Translations under genes and position numbers: made by a program | In this document: positions 1-7,313 of the stretch, piece after piece | How the letters are laid out: every line of letters starts with the position of its first letter | How positions within the stretch are numbered: the stretch's first letter is position 1 | Notes under the pieces: generated by a model | Seen by the model: only the letters and a program-made list of their open reading frames with translations | Database searches by the model: none | Told to the model about the DNA's origin: nothing | Assembly (NCBI RefSeq): GCF_000378725.1 | Contig: NZ_KB900369.1 | Span: 1-64,000, forward strand | Reading direction: 5' to 3' | Length of the DNA stretch: 64,000 bases | Source of the DNA: Peptoniphilus lacrimalis DSM 7455 | GTDB lineage: Bacteria; Bacillota; Clostridia; Tissierellales; Peptoniphilaceae

Positions 1-170
1 AAATCGACTTTTCAAAAGTAAAAGTAGAACCATTATTTGAAGATATGGTTGATTTTGATACATTCTCAAAATCTGATTTTAGAGTTGTAAAAGTTAATAA
101 CTGCGAAGAAGTTCCAAAGTCAAAAAAACTATTGAAATTTACATTAGATGATGGTAGTGGAAAAGAAAGA
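1..170 (+). repeat. Direct repeat copy 1 (metG segment), near-identical to 7432-7601
   Basis: Bases 1-170 match 7432-7601 with only a handful of differences, clustered around 96-100 and 131-134. After about base 170 the copies diverge sharply although both still encode the same domain. The repeat may extend left beyond the window. Direct repeats of this size could support RecA-dependent loss of the 7.4 kb between them. Confidence 0.85.
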
Positions 171-380
171 ACCATCTTAAGTGGAATTAAGGAGTACTAC
201 TCAGCAGAAGAACTTATTGGAAAAACTTTGTTAGCAATTTGCAACCTTCCGCCAAGAAAGATGATGGGAATCGACTCAGAAGGTATGATTATATCTGCAA
301 TTTGTGAGTATGACGGAGAAGAAAAACTTAACTTAATAATGTTGGATAATAATATTCCAGCAGGATCAAAATTATATTAA
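3..380 (+). CDS. metG: Methionyl-tRNA synthetase, C-terminal part (partial, runs off window start)
   Basis: The reading frame is open from the first base and ends at a TAA at 378-380. The visible 125 residues are the tRNA-binding OB-fold domain (Trbp111/EMAP-II type) that forms the C-terminus of many bacterial MetG proteins; the run FRVVKV followed by KSKKLLKFTLDDG is typical of that fold. In MetG this domain dimerises the enzyme and helps bind tRNA. The catalytic part must lie upstream of the window, so I cannot say whether the gene is intact. A second, diverged copy of the same domain lies at 7314-7811. The first 170 bases of the two copies are almost identical and the rest differ strongly. 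Two hairpin terminators follow this copy. Confidence 0.8.
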   Translation: MDFSKVKVEPLFEDMVDFDTFSKSDFRVVKVNNCEEVPKSKKLLKFTLDDGSGKERTILSGIKEYYSAEELIGKTLLAICNLPPRKMMGIDSEGMIISAICEYDGEEKLNLIMLDNNIPAGSKLY

Positions 381-394
381 AGAACACGCTAATT

Positions 395-435
395 ATGAAA
401 CTGGGGTTTGTAATGAATCCCAGTTTCATTTTTAT
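395..435 (+). terminator. Rho-independent terminator after metG
   Basis: An 11-bp perfect stem (ATGAAACTGGG at 395-405 with CCCAGTTTCAT at 419-429) is followed by a T-rich run, 14 bases after the metG stop codon. Confidence 0.85.
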
Positions 436-506
436 AATTGGGTTATTAGAATTATTAAGCTATAAAACAAAATCAATTTAAAGAAAAATAAATATTAGAT
501 AATCTC

Positions 507-540
507 AGACGATAGAAATTAAAACCTCTATCGTCTTTTT
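507..540 (+). terminator. Second rho-independent terminator
   Basis: The stem AGACGATAG (507-515) / CTATCGTCT (527-535) is followed directly by a T tract. No gene lies between this and the previous terminator, so it probably belonged to a gene that has been lost. Confidence 0.75.
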
Positions 541-606
541 ATACTAAAAATAAGGACGGAATAACACAACAAACACTCTAAAACAAATCACTAAATCAAT
601 GTAAGA

Positions 607-635
607 TTGAATGTAATCAATATTTATGCTATAAT
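607..635 (+). promoter_or_regulatory. Sigma-A-type promoter for the XRE regulator gene
   Basis: TTGAAT at 607-612 and TATAAT at 630-635 are separated by exactly 17 bases. Transcription would start near 642, giving a leader of about 30 bases before the ATG at 671. Confidence 0.75.
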
Positions 636-670
636 TAAATAAAACTAATGAAGAAAAAAAGAGGGATATT

Positions 671-889
671 ATGGCACTTAACTATAAACCATTATGGATA
701 CAGTTGGCAAAAAAAGGATTAAAGAAAACAGATGTAATAGCTATGGCAGGACTAACAACAAATGTTATGGCACAAATGGGTAAGGATAAACCAATTACAT
801 TTAAGAATTTAGAAAGAATATGTAAGGCTCTATCTTGCACTCCTAATGATATTATTAGTTTTGAAGATGAATTTGAAAAAGAGATTTAA
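671..889 (+). CDS. XRE/Cro-type helix-turn-helix regulator (small)
   Basis: This 72-residue protein consists almost wholly of a Cro/C1-type helix-turn-helix (HTH_26-like). The segments KKTDVIAMAGL and ITFKNLERICKALSC form the recognition and following helices, and the protein ends in an acidic tail. Stand-alone proteins of this size are common control proteins on integrative and conjugative elements of Firmicutes, where they bind their own promoter region or that of transfer genes. An AGGGATATT sequence upstream of the ATG offers a modest ribosome binding site, and a good promoter lies 36 bases further up. It is the first gene of the island. The target is not known. Confidence 0.85.
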   Translation: MALNYKPLWIQLAKKGLKKTDVIAMAGLTTNVMAQMGKDKPITFKNLERICKALSCTPNDIISFEDEFEKEI

Positions 890-1315
890 ATTCTTATAGT
901 TCTTTACACTTGATTTACAAGGGATCAAAGAAAATCTTAATAAAGGTTTCTAAAATTTTATTGAAATAATGTATAATTTGTGATAGCTTACTTACAATTT
1001 TAGAATTGTAATCTTTATATAGGGTGTTTTTATATCTTGTCAATGATTTTGTAAATATCTTTTAGATTGGAATCCAAAGTTTTGTGAGTAATTTATTTGA
1101 GAATTTACAAAACTTCTTAATACATGACCTGTATGCGTATAATGACATTGACAATAAGACATCTGTGATTATAGATTTTAAACAACCATATAAATTGTAA
1201 AAAAGTATAGCACTAATACTAGCAAGAAAATTTATACGAATTTAGTTGACACAACTAAGAAAAATTGCTCCCATTTACGAAATGGTTTATACTTCAAGAG
1301 AGGAGGTAAACTAAA
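890..1315. other. Non-coding stretch with hairpins
   Basis: I see no convincing ORF here. The stretch holds a perfect 8-bp hairpin with a 4-base loop (TTACAATT / AATTGTAA, 992-1011), a longer imperfect inverted repeat (1046-1056 with 1103-1113), and the palindrome at 1242-1258. The AT-rich text with scattered stops suggests decayed or rearranged island DNA plus the control region of the following gene. Confidence 0.5.
1242..1258. promoter_or_regulatory. Perfect palindrome, likely repressor operator
   Basis: TTAGTTG-ACA-CAACTAA is a perfect 7+3+7 palindrome that also contains a TTGACA box. Palindromes of the TAGTTG-n-CAACTA kind are typical binding sites of MarR-family regulators. It lies about 60 bases before the membrane-protein gene at 1316. 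No MarR gene is present in the window, and I do not see a good -10 box at the right distance. Confidence 0.5.
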
Positions 1316-1813
1316 TTGATGAAAACACTTGGTATGTTAACAATCATCTGCTTAACAGCATCAATTATGATGATGAATTTTATACTTATTATACCGAAAT
1401 TTGGCTCGAAGCATTTCGGCGCACCTGATGATATCAAAGTTATGATGAGTAAGTTGCCAGATAAACCGATTTGGGTCAATATAATCGGCGGACTTATCAT
1501 GATACTTGGATTGCTAGCCATTGCAGCCGTTCTAGGCTGGGCAATTGTTGATACAGTAAAATTTAGTTTAACTTTTCAGCAAGCATTTGTTAGATTTTTA
1601 ATACTATTTGAAGGATATAAGCTTTTTGATATTATCTTTTTTGATTATCACATGCTTACCAAGTTAAAATTGCCGACTAAAGTTTACCCAGAAACGGTTG
1701 GTGCTAAGGGTTATGATAATTTTGGTTTTAATGGGAAAAGTCAGATTGCAAAAATTATAATCTTCTTTTTCGTGAGCCTAATTTTGGCATATTTACTGAC
1801 CGTTTTGGTTTAA
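1316..1813 (+). CDS. Hypothetical integral membrane protein
   Basis: I do not recognise the family. The 165-residue product has about four hydrophobic segments: near residues 3-26, 52-80, 86-108 and 145-164. Between the first two is a polar loop containing KFGSKHFGAPDD, and a soluble loop of about 35 residues precedes the last helix. AGGAGGT at 1301-1307 is a strong ribosome binding site. It fits a TTG start at 1316 slightly better than the ATG three bases later, so either could be used. A perfect operator-like palindrome lies upstream, so expression may be repressor-controlled. The gene stands alone between the XRE regulator and the convergent AraC gene. Confidence 0.65.
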   Translation: MMKTLGMLTIICLTASIMMMNFILIIPKFGSKHFGAPDDIKVMMSKLPDKPIWVNIIGGLIMILGLLAIAAVLGWAIVDTVKFSLTFQQAFVRFLILFEGYKLFDIIFFDYHMLTKLKLPTKVYPETVGAKGYDNFGFNGKSQIAKIIIFFFVSLILAYLLTVLV

Positions 1814-2072
1814 CTAGAAATTCATAACTTATAATGTTCAATTCGACTTCTTGGCTATTTGTTTTAAGGGGCTGTAGCTTAAAAAAACCAATTATCAGAA
1901 ATAGATATAAGCCATGAACAGTTATATGAAGATGGGTTAGAGTGAAATATAATCGAAAGAAACTTCAATCTAATGAATGTGAGCATATCTTAAAAACAAG
2001 ACAAGAACCATTCCTATACAAATATCTATACATGCAAATTCATATAAGATAAAGGCGTATAAAAAAATTAGT

Positions 2073-2819
2073 TTAATCACAGCAATCACAATTTAAATTG
2101 TGATGTTCGCAAGCTAAACTACGGACTTCACTAGGAAGTTTCCCTTTGTATCTTTTGTAACAAATAGAAAATTTGCTATGGGATGCGTATCCAACAGATT
2201 GAGCTATTTCCTTTATAGGAAGTTTGGTATTTAAGAGAAGAGTCTCAGCCACGTTCATTCTTTTTCTTTGAGTATATTCTGTAATGCTTTGACCATATTT
2301 TTCTTTAAACAAATTTTTTAATTTTGTTCCGCTCATTTTAGATATTTTTTCAAGTGTACCTTGATTTATATTCATGGCGAAATGATCATCTAAGAATCTT
2401 GCTACATCTTCAAGTGCTTTATTATCATCAGACTCAATTTTATATTTTTTTCTATTTAAGTATGTGTCAATCACTATACTTATCCACTCATTTGCTTTGG
2501 CTTTAAAGAAAAAATCAGCAGCAGGAGCATCCATCTTACAATTTAATATTTCCATTGCCACTTTTTCTAAAGACTTTGTAAGTATTATTTGATTAGTTTG
2601 AAGTAAAGCCCTATAAAATGATTCCGGATCAATATTAATGGCTGATAGGTGGTTTTCCAAAAGCTCTTTTTTAAAGCCTATAGAAACAGAAAGATAATTT
2701 GAATTCTCGTGTAATAAAAACAGAAAGTCATCTTTTATATTATCAAAATCAAAAGTACATAAGGAGTTTGCAGTAAGTGTTTGATAAGGAAGTGATAAAA
2801 AATGGCAGACAGTTTTCAT
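2073..2819 (-). CDS. AraC-family regulator, N-terminally truncated
   Basis: The C-terminal third carries the double helix-turn-helix of AraC/XylS proteins: LEKISKMSGTKLKNLFKEKY, then IKEIAQSVGYASHSKFSICY. The upstream part resembles the sensor half of PchR-like AraC proteins, which are usually about 300 residues. This one has 248 and begins in the middle of that domain, so roughly the first 60 residues appear to be missing. Its start codon (2819) overlaps the first six codons of the divergent relaxase gene, which fits a recombination junction having cut off its 5' end. The last 14 residues, with CEHH and CDCC, form an unusual Cys/His tail that could bind metal. It may no longer be expressed normally. 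Confidence 0.75.
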   Translation of the reverse strand: MKTVCHFLSLPYQTLTANSLCTFDFDNIKDDFLFLLHENSNYLSVSIGFKKELLENHLSAINIDPESFYRALLQTNQIILTKSLEKVAMEILNCKMDAPAADFFFKAKANEWISIVIDTYLNRKKYKIESDDNKALEDVARFLDDHFAMNINQGTLEKISKMSGTKLKNLFKEKYGQSITEYTQRKRMNVAETLLLNTKLPIKEIAQSVGYASHSKFSICYKRYKGKLPSEVRSLACEHHNLNCDCCD

Positions 2820-4440
2820 TTTTCAGTAAACATAATATCAAGAGGAAAAGGAAAAAGTGCAGTAGCAAGTGCAGCATATAAGTGGAGAAAAAATAAAAAA
2901 TGAATGGGACGGAGTAACCCATGATTATACAAGAAAAGAAAAAGTATTAGTAAAAAATATAATATTGCCTGATCATATACCAAAAGAATTTAATGATAGG
3001 TCTACCTTATGTAATAAAGTAGAAATGGCAGAAAAAAATTCTAATGCACAACTAGCAAGACAATTCATAATTGGACAACCAAAAGAATTATCTTTAATTG
3101 AAAATAAAAACCTAGTTGAAAGATTTATAAAAGAAAATCTAACATCACAAGGAATGATAGTAGATTATGCAATTCATGATGAGAGTCAAGATAAAAATGG
3201 AAATATCCATTGTCATATAATGACCATAATGCGACCCATAAACGAAAAAGGAGAGTTCTTAGCAAAGTCAAAAAAAGAATATATCCTAGATGAAAAAGGA
3301 GAAAAGATTTTAAACAAAAATGGAAAACCAAAGACAAGAAAAGTAGAACTAACAACTTGGAATGATAAGGGCAATGTAGAAAAATGGAGAGAAAATTTTT
3401 CAGACCTTTGCAATGAATATCTAGCAAAAAACAAGATAGAAAAAAGAGTAGACCATAGGAGTTTTAAAAGACAAAATTCAGATTATCTACCGACAATCCA
3501 TTTAGGATCAGCAGCAAGTGCAATGGAAAGAAAGGGAATAGAAACTGACAAAGGAAACTATAATAGAGAAATAAGAAAATATAATAACCTTGTAAAAACA
3601 ATAAAAGAAGAGATAAAAACATTAAAGTGTTGGATAGGAAATTTATTAGATAACTTATCTACTGCTTATGAAAAATTTAAGGATATAGAAAGAGATAAGG
3701 TAATAGACAATCCTAAACTTTTCAATCTAACAAATTATCTATTAACTTATTCAGAAATTCAAAAAGAAAAAAGTAAATATCTAAAAGGATATGCCAAAAC
3801 TAATAAAGAAAAATATGACTTCAAAAAGCTAACAAGTGCATATAGTTATTTAAGTAAAAATGACATAGAAACCATAGGTCAGTTGCAAACAAAAATAGAA
3901 ACTTTAAAGTCTAATAGTTATACTCTAAATAAAAAAGCAAAGACAATCCATAAAGAAATGGAAGATGTAGAAAAGAAAATTTTATACTATGAAATCTACA
4001 AAGCCAAAAAAGAAGTTTATGAAGAATATCAAAAGAAAAATATATTCACAAAAGAAGCATTTTATAATAAACATAAGAAAGATATAGACCAATATAAGGT
4101 AGTAAGAGAGAAATTAAAAAAACTCCTATCAGATAAGGAAAAACTAAGTCCTAAAAAATGGAATGAAGAAAAAAATCTTTTAATGGCAAATCTTGAAGAA
4201 ATAAATAAAGAAAAAGACAAGATAAAAGATGAATACCAGGAAATTAATCATATCAAATATGCAGTAAATTTTGTAAACAAAGAATTAGGTATAGATTTAT
4301 CCATAGAAATAGATAAGCTTATAAAACAAGGCGAAAAACCAAGTGTAATAGCACAGATTAAAAAATTCCAAGACCAAGTTAATAAAGATAATGAATACAG
4401 AGAAATGATGAAAAATAAGAAAATGGATCAAGAAAGATAA
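2802..4440 (+). pseudogene. mobL: MobA/MobL (MobQ) family relaxase with a frameshift near the N-terminus
   Basis: The gene starts at ATG 2802 behind AAGGAAGTG and reads MADSFHFSVNIISRGKGKSA and then VASAAY, the conserved first motif of MobA/MobL relaxases. At 2877-2880 the frame breaks and a stop follows within seven codons. The rest of the protein continues in another frame (GTG at 2869 onward) with ISGEKIKNEWDG, HDYTRKEKV and the metal-binding NIHCHIMT motif. Inserting one AT dinucleotide in the TATA run at 2876-2880 would restore a 546-residue relaxase. After the nicking domain (to about residue 230) comes a long lysine/glutamate-rich coiled-coil tail. The family nicks oriT to start plasmid or IME transfer. 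Without the N-terminal motif the remnant is unlikely to be active. Confidence 0.85.
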
Positions 4441-4513
4441 GACATGGTAAATATATCTTATCCAAGCTATAATATAACCAAGAAAATAAAGGCAGATCTA
4501 GGAGGTAATAGAG

Positions 4514-4687
4514 ATGAATAAAAGGCAAGAGCTAATAGATGAACTCATAAAAGCAGATCAAGATGGAACATACAAAACATATAAAAGCACAGAAGAAATA
4601 AAAGCAATCAACAATGAAGAAGTGCAGATTATATATTCCAACATGAAAAATTATCTATCAGACAAAAGAACACACATAAACTACTAA
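4514..4687 (+). CDS. Small hypothetical protein downstream of relaxase (57 aa)
   Basis: A very strong ribosome binding site, GGAGGTAATAGAG, precedes ATG 4514. The 57-residue product starts MNKRQELIDELIKADQDGTY and is hydrophilic, with no membrane segment. I do not recognise a family. It follows the relaxase by 73 bases in the same direction, so it is probably part of the mobilization operon. Confidence 0.6.
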   Translation: MNKRQELIDELIKADQDGTYKTYKSTEEIKAINNEEVQIIYSNMKNYLSDKRTHINY

Positions 4688-4688
4688 A

Positions 4689-4776
4689 GGTGGAAAGGCA
4701 TTGTAAGCTATTTTAAAGTATAAAAGGTACAAATACCTAAGAAAGCTATATAAACATCAAAATAAGGCATTCCACC
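4689..4776. other. Structured spacer between the two small ORFs
   Basis: GGTGGAA (4689-4695) is complementary to TTCCACC (4770-4776). Both arms lie next to the direct repeat AAGGCATT, and an internal small hairpin AGGTA-CAAA-TACCT sits between them. It could be a structured leader for the 42-codon ORF or part of a transfer-related site; this is only a structural observation. Confidence 0.3.
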
Positions 4777-4817
4777 ACTACCAACAACCAAATAAAAACA
4801 AGCAAAGAGAGAAAAAC

Positions 4818-4946
4818 ATGATAAACGAAGAAATAAGTAAAGAAGCAGGTCAAGCAGCACAAACCATAATAACATACACAATAAAGGCAGCAAAAGCGAA
4901 AATGGAAGCAGAAAAAGAAGCGGCAAAAGAAGAAGCAACAGTATGA
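4818..4946 (+). CDS. Small Ala/Lys/Glu-rich hypothetical protein (42 aa)
   Basis: The ORF starts at ATG 4818 behind AAGAGAG and encodes 42 residues, beginning MINEEISKEAGQAAQTII and ending in an alternating Ala/Lys/Glu stretch that would form a charged helix. No family is recognised. It lies between the first small ORF and the esterase gene in the same direction. The coding-like composition and position support it, but its small size keeps confidence low. Confidence 0.4.
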   Translation: MINEEISKEAGQAAQTIITYTIKAAKAKMEAEKEAAKEEATV

Positions 4947-4981
4947 TAAAATATTAAAAAAATGTAGTAAGAGGTGAGAAA

Positions 4982-6241
4982 ATGATAAAGAAAATATTTA
5001 AAGGAATTTTAATTTTTTTAGTATCCCTTATTATTCTTATAGGGATTGGAGATTTTTTATGGATTAATCTTCCGAAGTTAAATGCCAGAAAAAATATTTC
5101 TGATATAGAAGACTATGGCAAAGCTGTAAGCCAAATAAACTTAGATGACAATATACAAGTCGTTGGACTTGGGGAAGCGGCTCACGGGAATTCTGATTTT
5201 CAAGATTTAAAATTAGAAGTTTTAAAGACTTTAGTTGAAAAAAATAATTTAAAGAGCTTTGCTATTGAAGCTGATTTTGGCGAAGGAATGATAATCAACA
5301 ATTACATTCACGGAAACAAGAGAGATGAAAATATTTCAAGAATTTTTTCTTTTAATATTTATCACACAAAGAATATGAGCGATCTTATAAATTATATGTT
5401 TGACTACAATCAAAAAGCCAAGGATGAGGACAAACTTTCTTTTTACGGCTTTGACATGCAAAATCCAGAAAAATCTATTGATTTAATATTAGATTTTTGT
5501 AAGGAAAATAATATATTACAAGAAAAAGACTTGAAAAAGGAGCTTTCTTTTATAAAAGATGAAAAAATTAAGATTTCACAGATAAAAGATAAGGAAGCTT
5601 TGTTGTTAGAGATAAAAGCTTATGCAGACGCCCTATCCTCTTCAGATGCAAAAATAGCTTCAAGAGCTCTTACAAATATATTAAATAGCATAAAATATTA
5701 CGAATTAGATTTTAATGACTATGTAAAAGTAAATAATGTTAGAGATGAGCTTATGGCTGAGAATGTTAAATGGATAAGTGATTTTGAAAAATCAAAGGGA
5801 AATAAGATGCTTTTAATTTCTGGACACAACGGTCACATTGCAAAAAGTGAAAAATTTTATGAGCCAATGGGGTCTCACTTAAAGAAAATTTTTGGAGAAA
5901 AATATTTTATTATTGGAACAGACTTTTATAAGGGAATTGTTAATATCAATGTGGCTGGTCCAGATAACAAGAGGTCAAACCATGTCTTTGTATCTGCTGA
6001 TCCTTTAGCTTACAGTGCGAGAAAATTTAAAGGAAAATATTATTTAGATTTTACAAAAGTTAAAGATGGAGAAACTTTTGACCTTATAAATAAAGAAATC
6101 AACATGATAAGTCTGGGTGAAGGATATTCTCCTCTTATGAAATTCATGCCAAGGACTTATAGGGTAAAGGAAGTTCCAAAAGATTTATATGACGCAATGA
6201 TCTTTGTTTATTATGCAAAGCCAATTGCTGTTAATGATTAA
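4982..6241 (+). CDS. Erythromycin esterase family protein with N-terminal membrane anchor
   Basis: The product has 419 residues and starts at ATG 4982 behind GAGGTGAG. Residues 7-29 form one strongly hydrophobic segment after a lysine-rich start, so the protein is probably anchored with its domain outside. From about residue 45 it matches the erythromycin esterase (Ere) family: GLGEAAHGN carries the conserved Glu65 and His68, AIEADFGEG the next acidic motif, and ISGHNGHIAK a further conserved histidine. Classical EreA/EreB open the macrolide lactone ring in the cytoplasm. Many other family members have unknown substrates, and the membrane anchor argues for a different or extracytoplasmic role. 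As cargo on a mobile element it may be a resistance or self-protection gene, but this cannot be told from sequence. Confidence 0.8.
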   Translation: MIKKIFKGILIFLVSLIILIGIGDFLWINLPKLNARKNISDIEDYGKAVSQINLDDNIQVVGLGEAAHGNSDFQDLKLEVLKTLVEKNNLKSFAIEADFGEGMIINNYIHGNKRDENISRIFSFNIYHTKNMSDLINYMFDYNQKAKDEDKLSFYGFDMQNPEKSIDLILDFCKENNILQEKDLKKELSFIKDEKIKISQIKDKEALLLEIKAYADALSSSDAKIASRALTNILNSIKYYELDFNDYVKVNNVRDELMAENVKWISDFEKSKGNKMLLISGHNGHIAKSEKFYEPMGSHLKKIFGEKYFIIGTDFYKGIVNINVAGPDNKRSNHVFVSADPLAYSARKFKGKYYLDFTKVKDGETFDLINKEINMISLGEGYSPLMKFMPRTYRVKEVPKDLYDAMIFVYYAKPIAVND

Positions 6242-6265
6242 TATTATTTATGAAAGAGATGGAAG

Positions 6266-6298
6266 ATGTTAGAAGTTCAAAATATAAAAAAGATATGA
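6266..6298 (+). pseudogene. Stub of an ABC transporter ATP-binding protein gene
   Basis: ATG 6266 begins MLEVQNIKKI followed by TGA. That is exactly how ATPases of MacB/BceA-type ABC transporters begin, where Tyr and a short loop would normally follow. Nothing downstream continues the gene, so this looks like the 5' end of a deleted transporter gene. Confidence 0.35.
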
Positions 6299-6491
6299 CC
6301 TGAGAAATCTAAGGGAGTAACGAAAAGTTACACTCTTAAATAACCATAAAAAAAGACTTCCGAAAAGCGGAAATCAAGAATTTCGATTATCGAAAATCTG
6401 GAAAATATCAAGGTGGATAGGATATAAAATTGAATAAACATAAAATTTATGATAAAATTATACTGATAATATTTATCAATAGGAGATAAAA

Positions 6492-7103
6492 ATGTTAAAA
6501 AAATTTTTTGAAAATGTAAAAAATCCGAAAAATAATTTCGGCGGTCGCTTCATGGTGAAAGGAATGAATATTGGTCACGAAAAATTGGCGAAATGGGGCA
6601 GATCTTTTCTGAATATTAAAAGCTCGGATGTGGTTTTAGATCTAGGATGTGGCGGTGGACGTAATGTTCAATACTTCTTAACAAAGGCTAAAAAAGTATA
6701 TGGAATGGACTATTCTAAAACAAGTGTAGATATCGCAAGTTCAGTAAATAGCGAAGCTATAAGAGATGGCAGGTGTAAAATTATTGAAGCAGACGTGGCT
6801 AAACTACCTTTTGAAGATGAATCCATAAATATAGTAACTGCCTTTGAAACCATTTATTTTTGGAAGAATATAGAAGTATCTTTTAGGGAAATCCATCGTG
6901 TTCTAGTTAAGGACGGTCAGTTTCTAATATGCAACGAAGGAGCGTATAGAGAGCATAAAAACATAAAAAAATGGGCGGATATGTTAGAATTTGAAGTGTA
7001 TTCCCCCAAATATCTAACAGAAACATTAAATAAGATAGGATTTAAATGCGAATACCATCTAGACGAGAAAGAGCATATAGTATTTTTAGCTAGAAAATTA
7101 TAA
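6492..7103 (+). CDS. Class I SAM-dependent methyltransferase
   Basis: The 203-residue protein carries the glycine-rich SAM-binding loop VVLDLGCGGGRNVQYF (about residues 51-66). The acidic residue ending the second strand is in YGMDYS, and IIEADVAKLPFED matches motif II/III of the Methyltransf_11 type. The N-terminal 45 residues probably form a lid or substrate-binding part. The substrate is unknown; homologous folds act on small molecules. AGGAG five bases before ATG 6492 is a good ribosome binding site. It follows the ABC stub and small hairpins in a 250-base spacer, so its former partner genes are probably gone. Confidence 0.8.
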   Translation: MLKKFFENVKNPKNNFGGRFMVKGMNIGHEKLAKWGRSFLNIKSSDVVLDLGCGGGRNVQYFLTKAKKVYGMDYSKTSVDIASSVNSEAIRDGRCKIIEADVAKLPFEDESINIVTAFETIYFWKNIEVSFREIHRVLVKDGQFLICNEGAYREHKNIKKWADMLEFEVYSPKYLTETLNKIGFKCEYHLDEKEHIVFLARKL

Positions 7104-7109
7104 AAAAAT

Positions 7110-7313
7110 TTGAGAATAATGAAAAACAAATCTAAATCTAATGATATTTTATTAGTTCCACATTTAAGCAATCACATTTTTAGACACACCTTTACTACAA
7201 GGCTTAATGAACAAAATATAAATACAAAAGCAATGCAGTCTATTCTAGGTCATTCTGATATTAGTACAACAATGGATATATATGTAGAAGTACCTAAAAA
7301 TAGACTTTTATAG
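7110..7313 (+). pseudogene. int: Tyrosine recombinase (integrase), C-terminal fragment
   Basis: The 67-codon fragment holds the end of the catalytic domain: HIFRHTFTTRL (the HxxR box), then ILGHSDISTTMDIY with the second His and the nucleophilic Tyr. The arm-binding and core-binding domains and the first catalytic Arg are absent. Tn916/ICE-type integrases have this end. It starts six bases after the methyltransferase stop and has no proper start region of its own, so it is a deletion remnant. The following metG-like sequence is in the same frame straight after its TAG stop. Confidence 0.85.

Larger units (their letters stand above)
381..7313. mobile_element. Decayed integrative mobilizable element inserted at the metG 3' end
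   Basis: The segment lies between two copies of the metG 3' end. It contains a MobA/MobL relaxase (frameshifted), small ORFs behind it, an XRE regulator, accessory genes (erythromycin-esterase-family protein, methyltransferase, truncated AraC) and, at its right edge, the catalytic C-terminus of a tyrosine recombinase with no N-terminus. A recombinase next to a duplicated target-gene end is the usual picture of site-specific integration. With the integrase truncated and the relaxase broken, the element should not move by itself. The exact left boundary is not visible, because the window begins inside metG, so the range given is that between the metG copies. Confidence 0.65.

Noticed and set aside
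1814-2072. Protein-like text (for example QLSEIDISHEQLYEDG around 1900) between the membrane protein and AraC genes
   Set aside because: It is short, interrupted by stops in every frame and not recognisable; at most decayed sequence, so it is not listed as a gene.
3125-3427. Minus-strand ORFs with many Leu/Phe, looking like membrane proteins
   Set aside because: They are opposite the Lys/Glu-rich relaxase; the complement of AAA/GAA codons reads as Phe/Leu/Ser, so the hydrophobicity is a composition artefact.
4708-4938. Minus-strand 76-codon hydrophobic ORF
   Set aside because: It is antisense to the Ala/Lys/Glu-rich small ORF and spacer, with the same composition artefact and no ribosome binding site.
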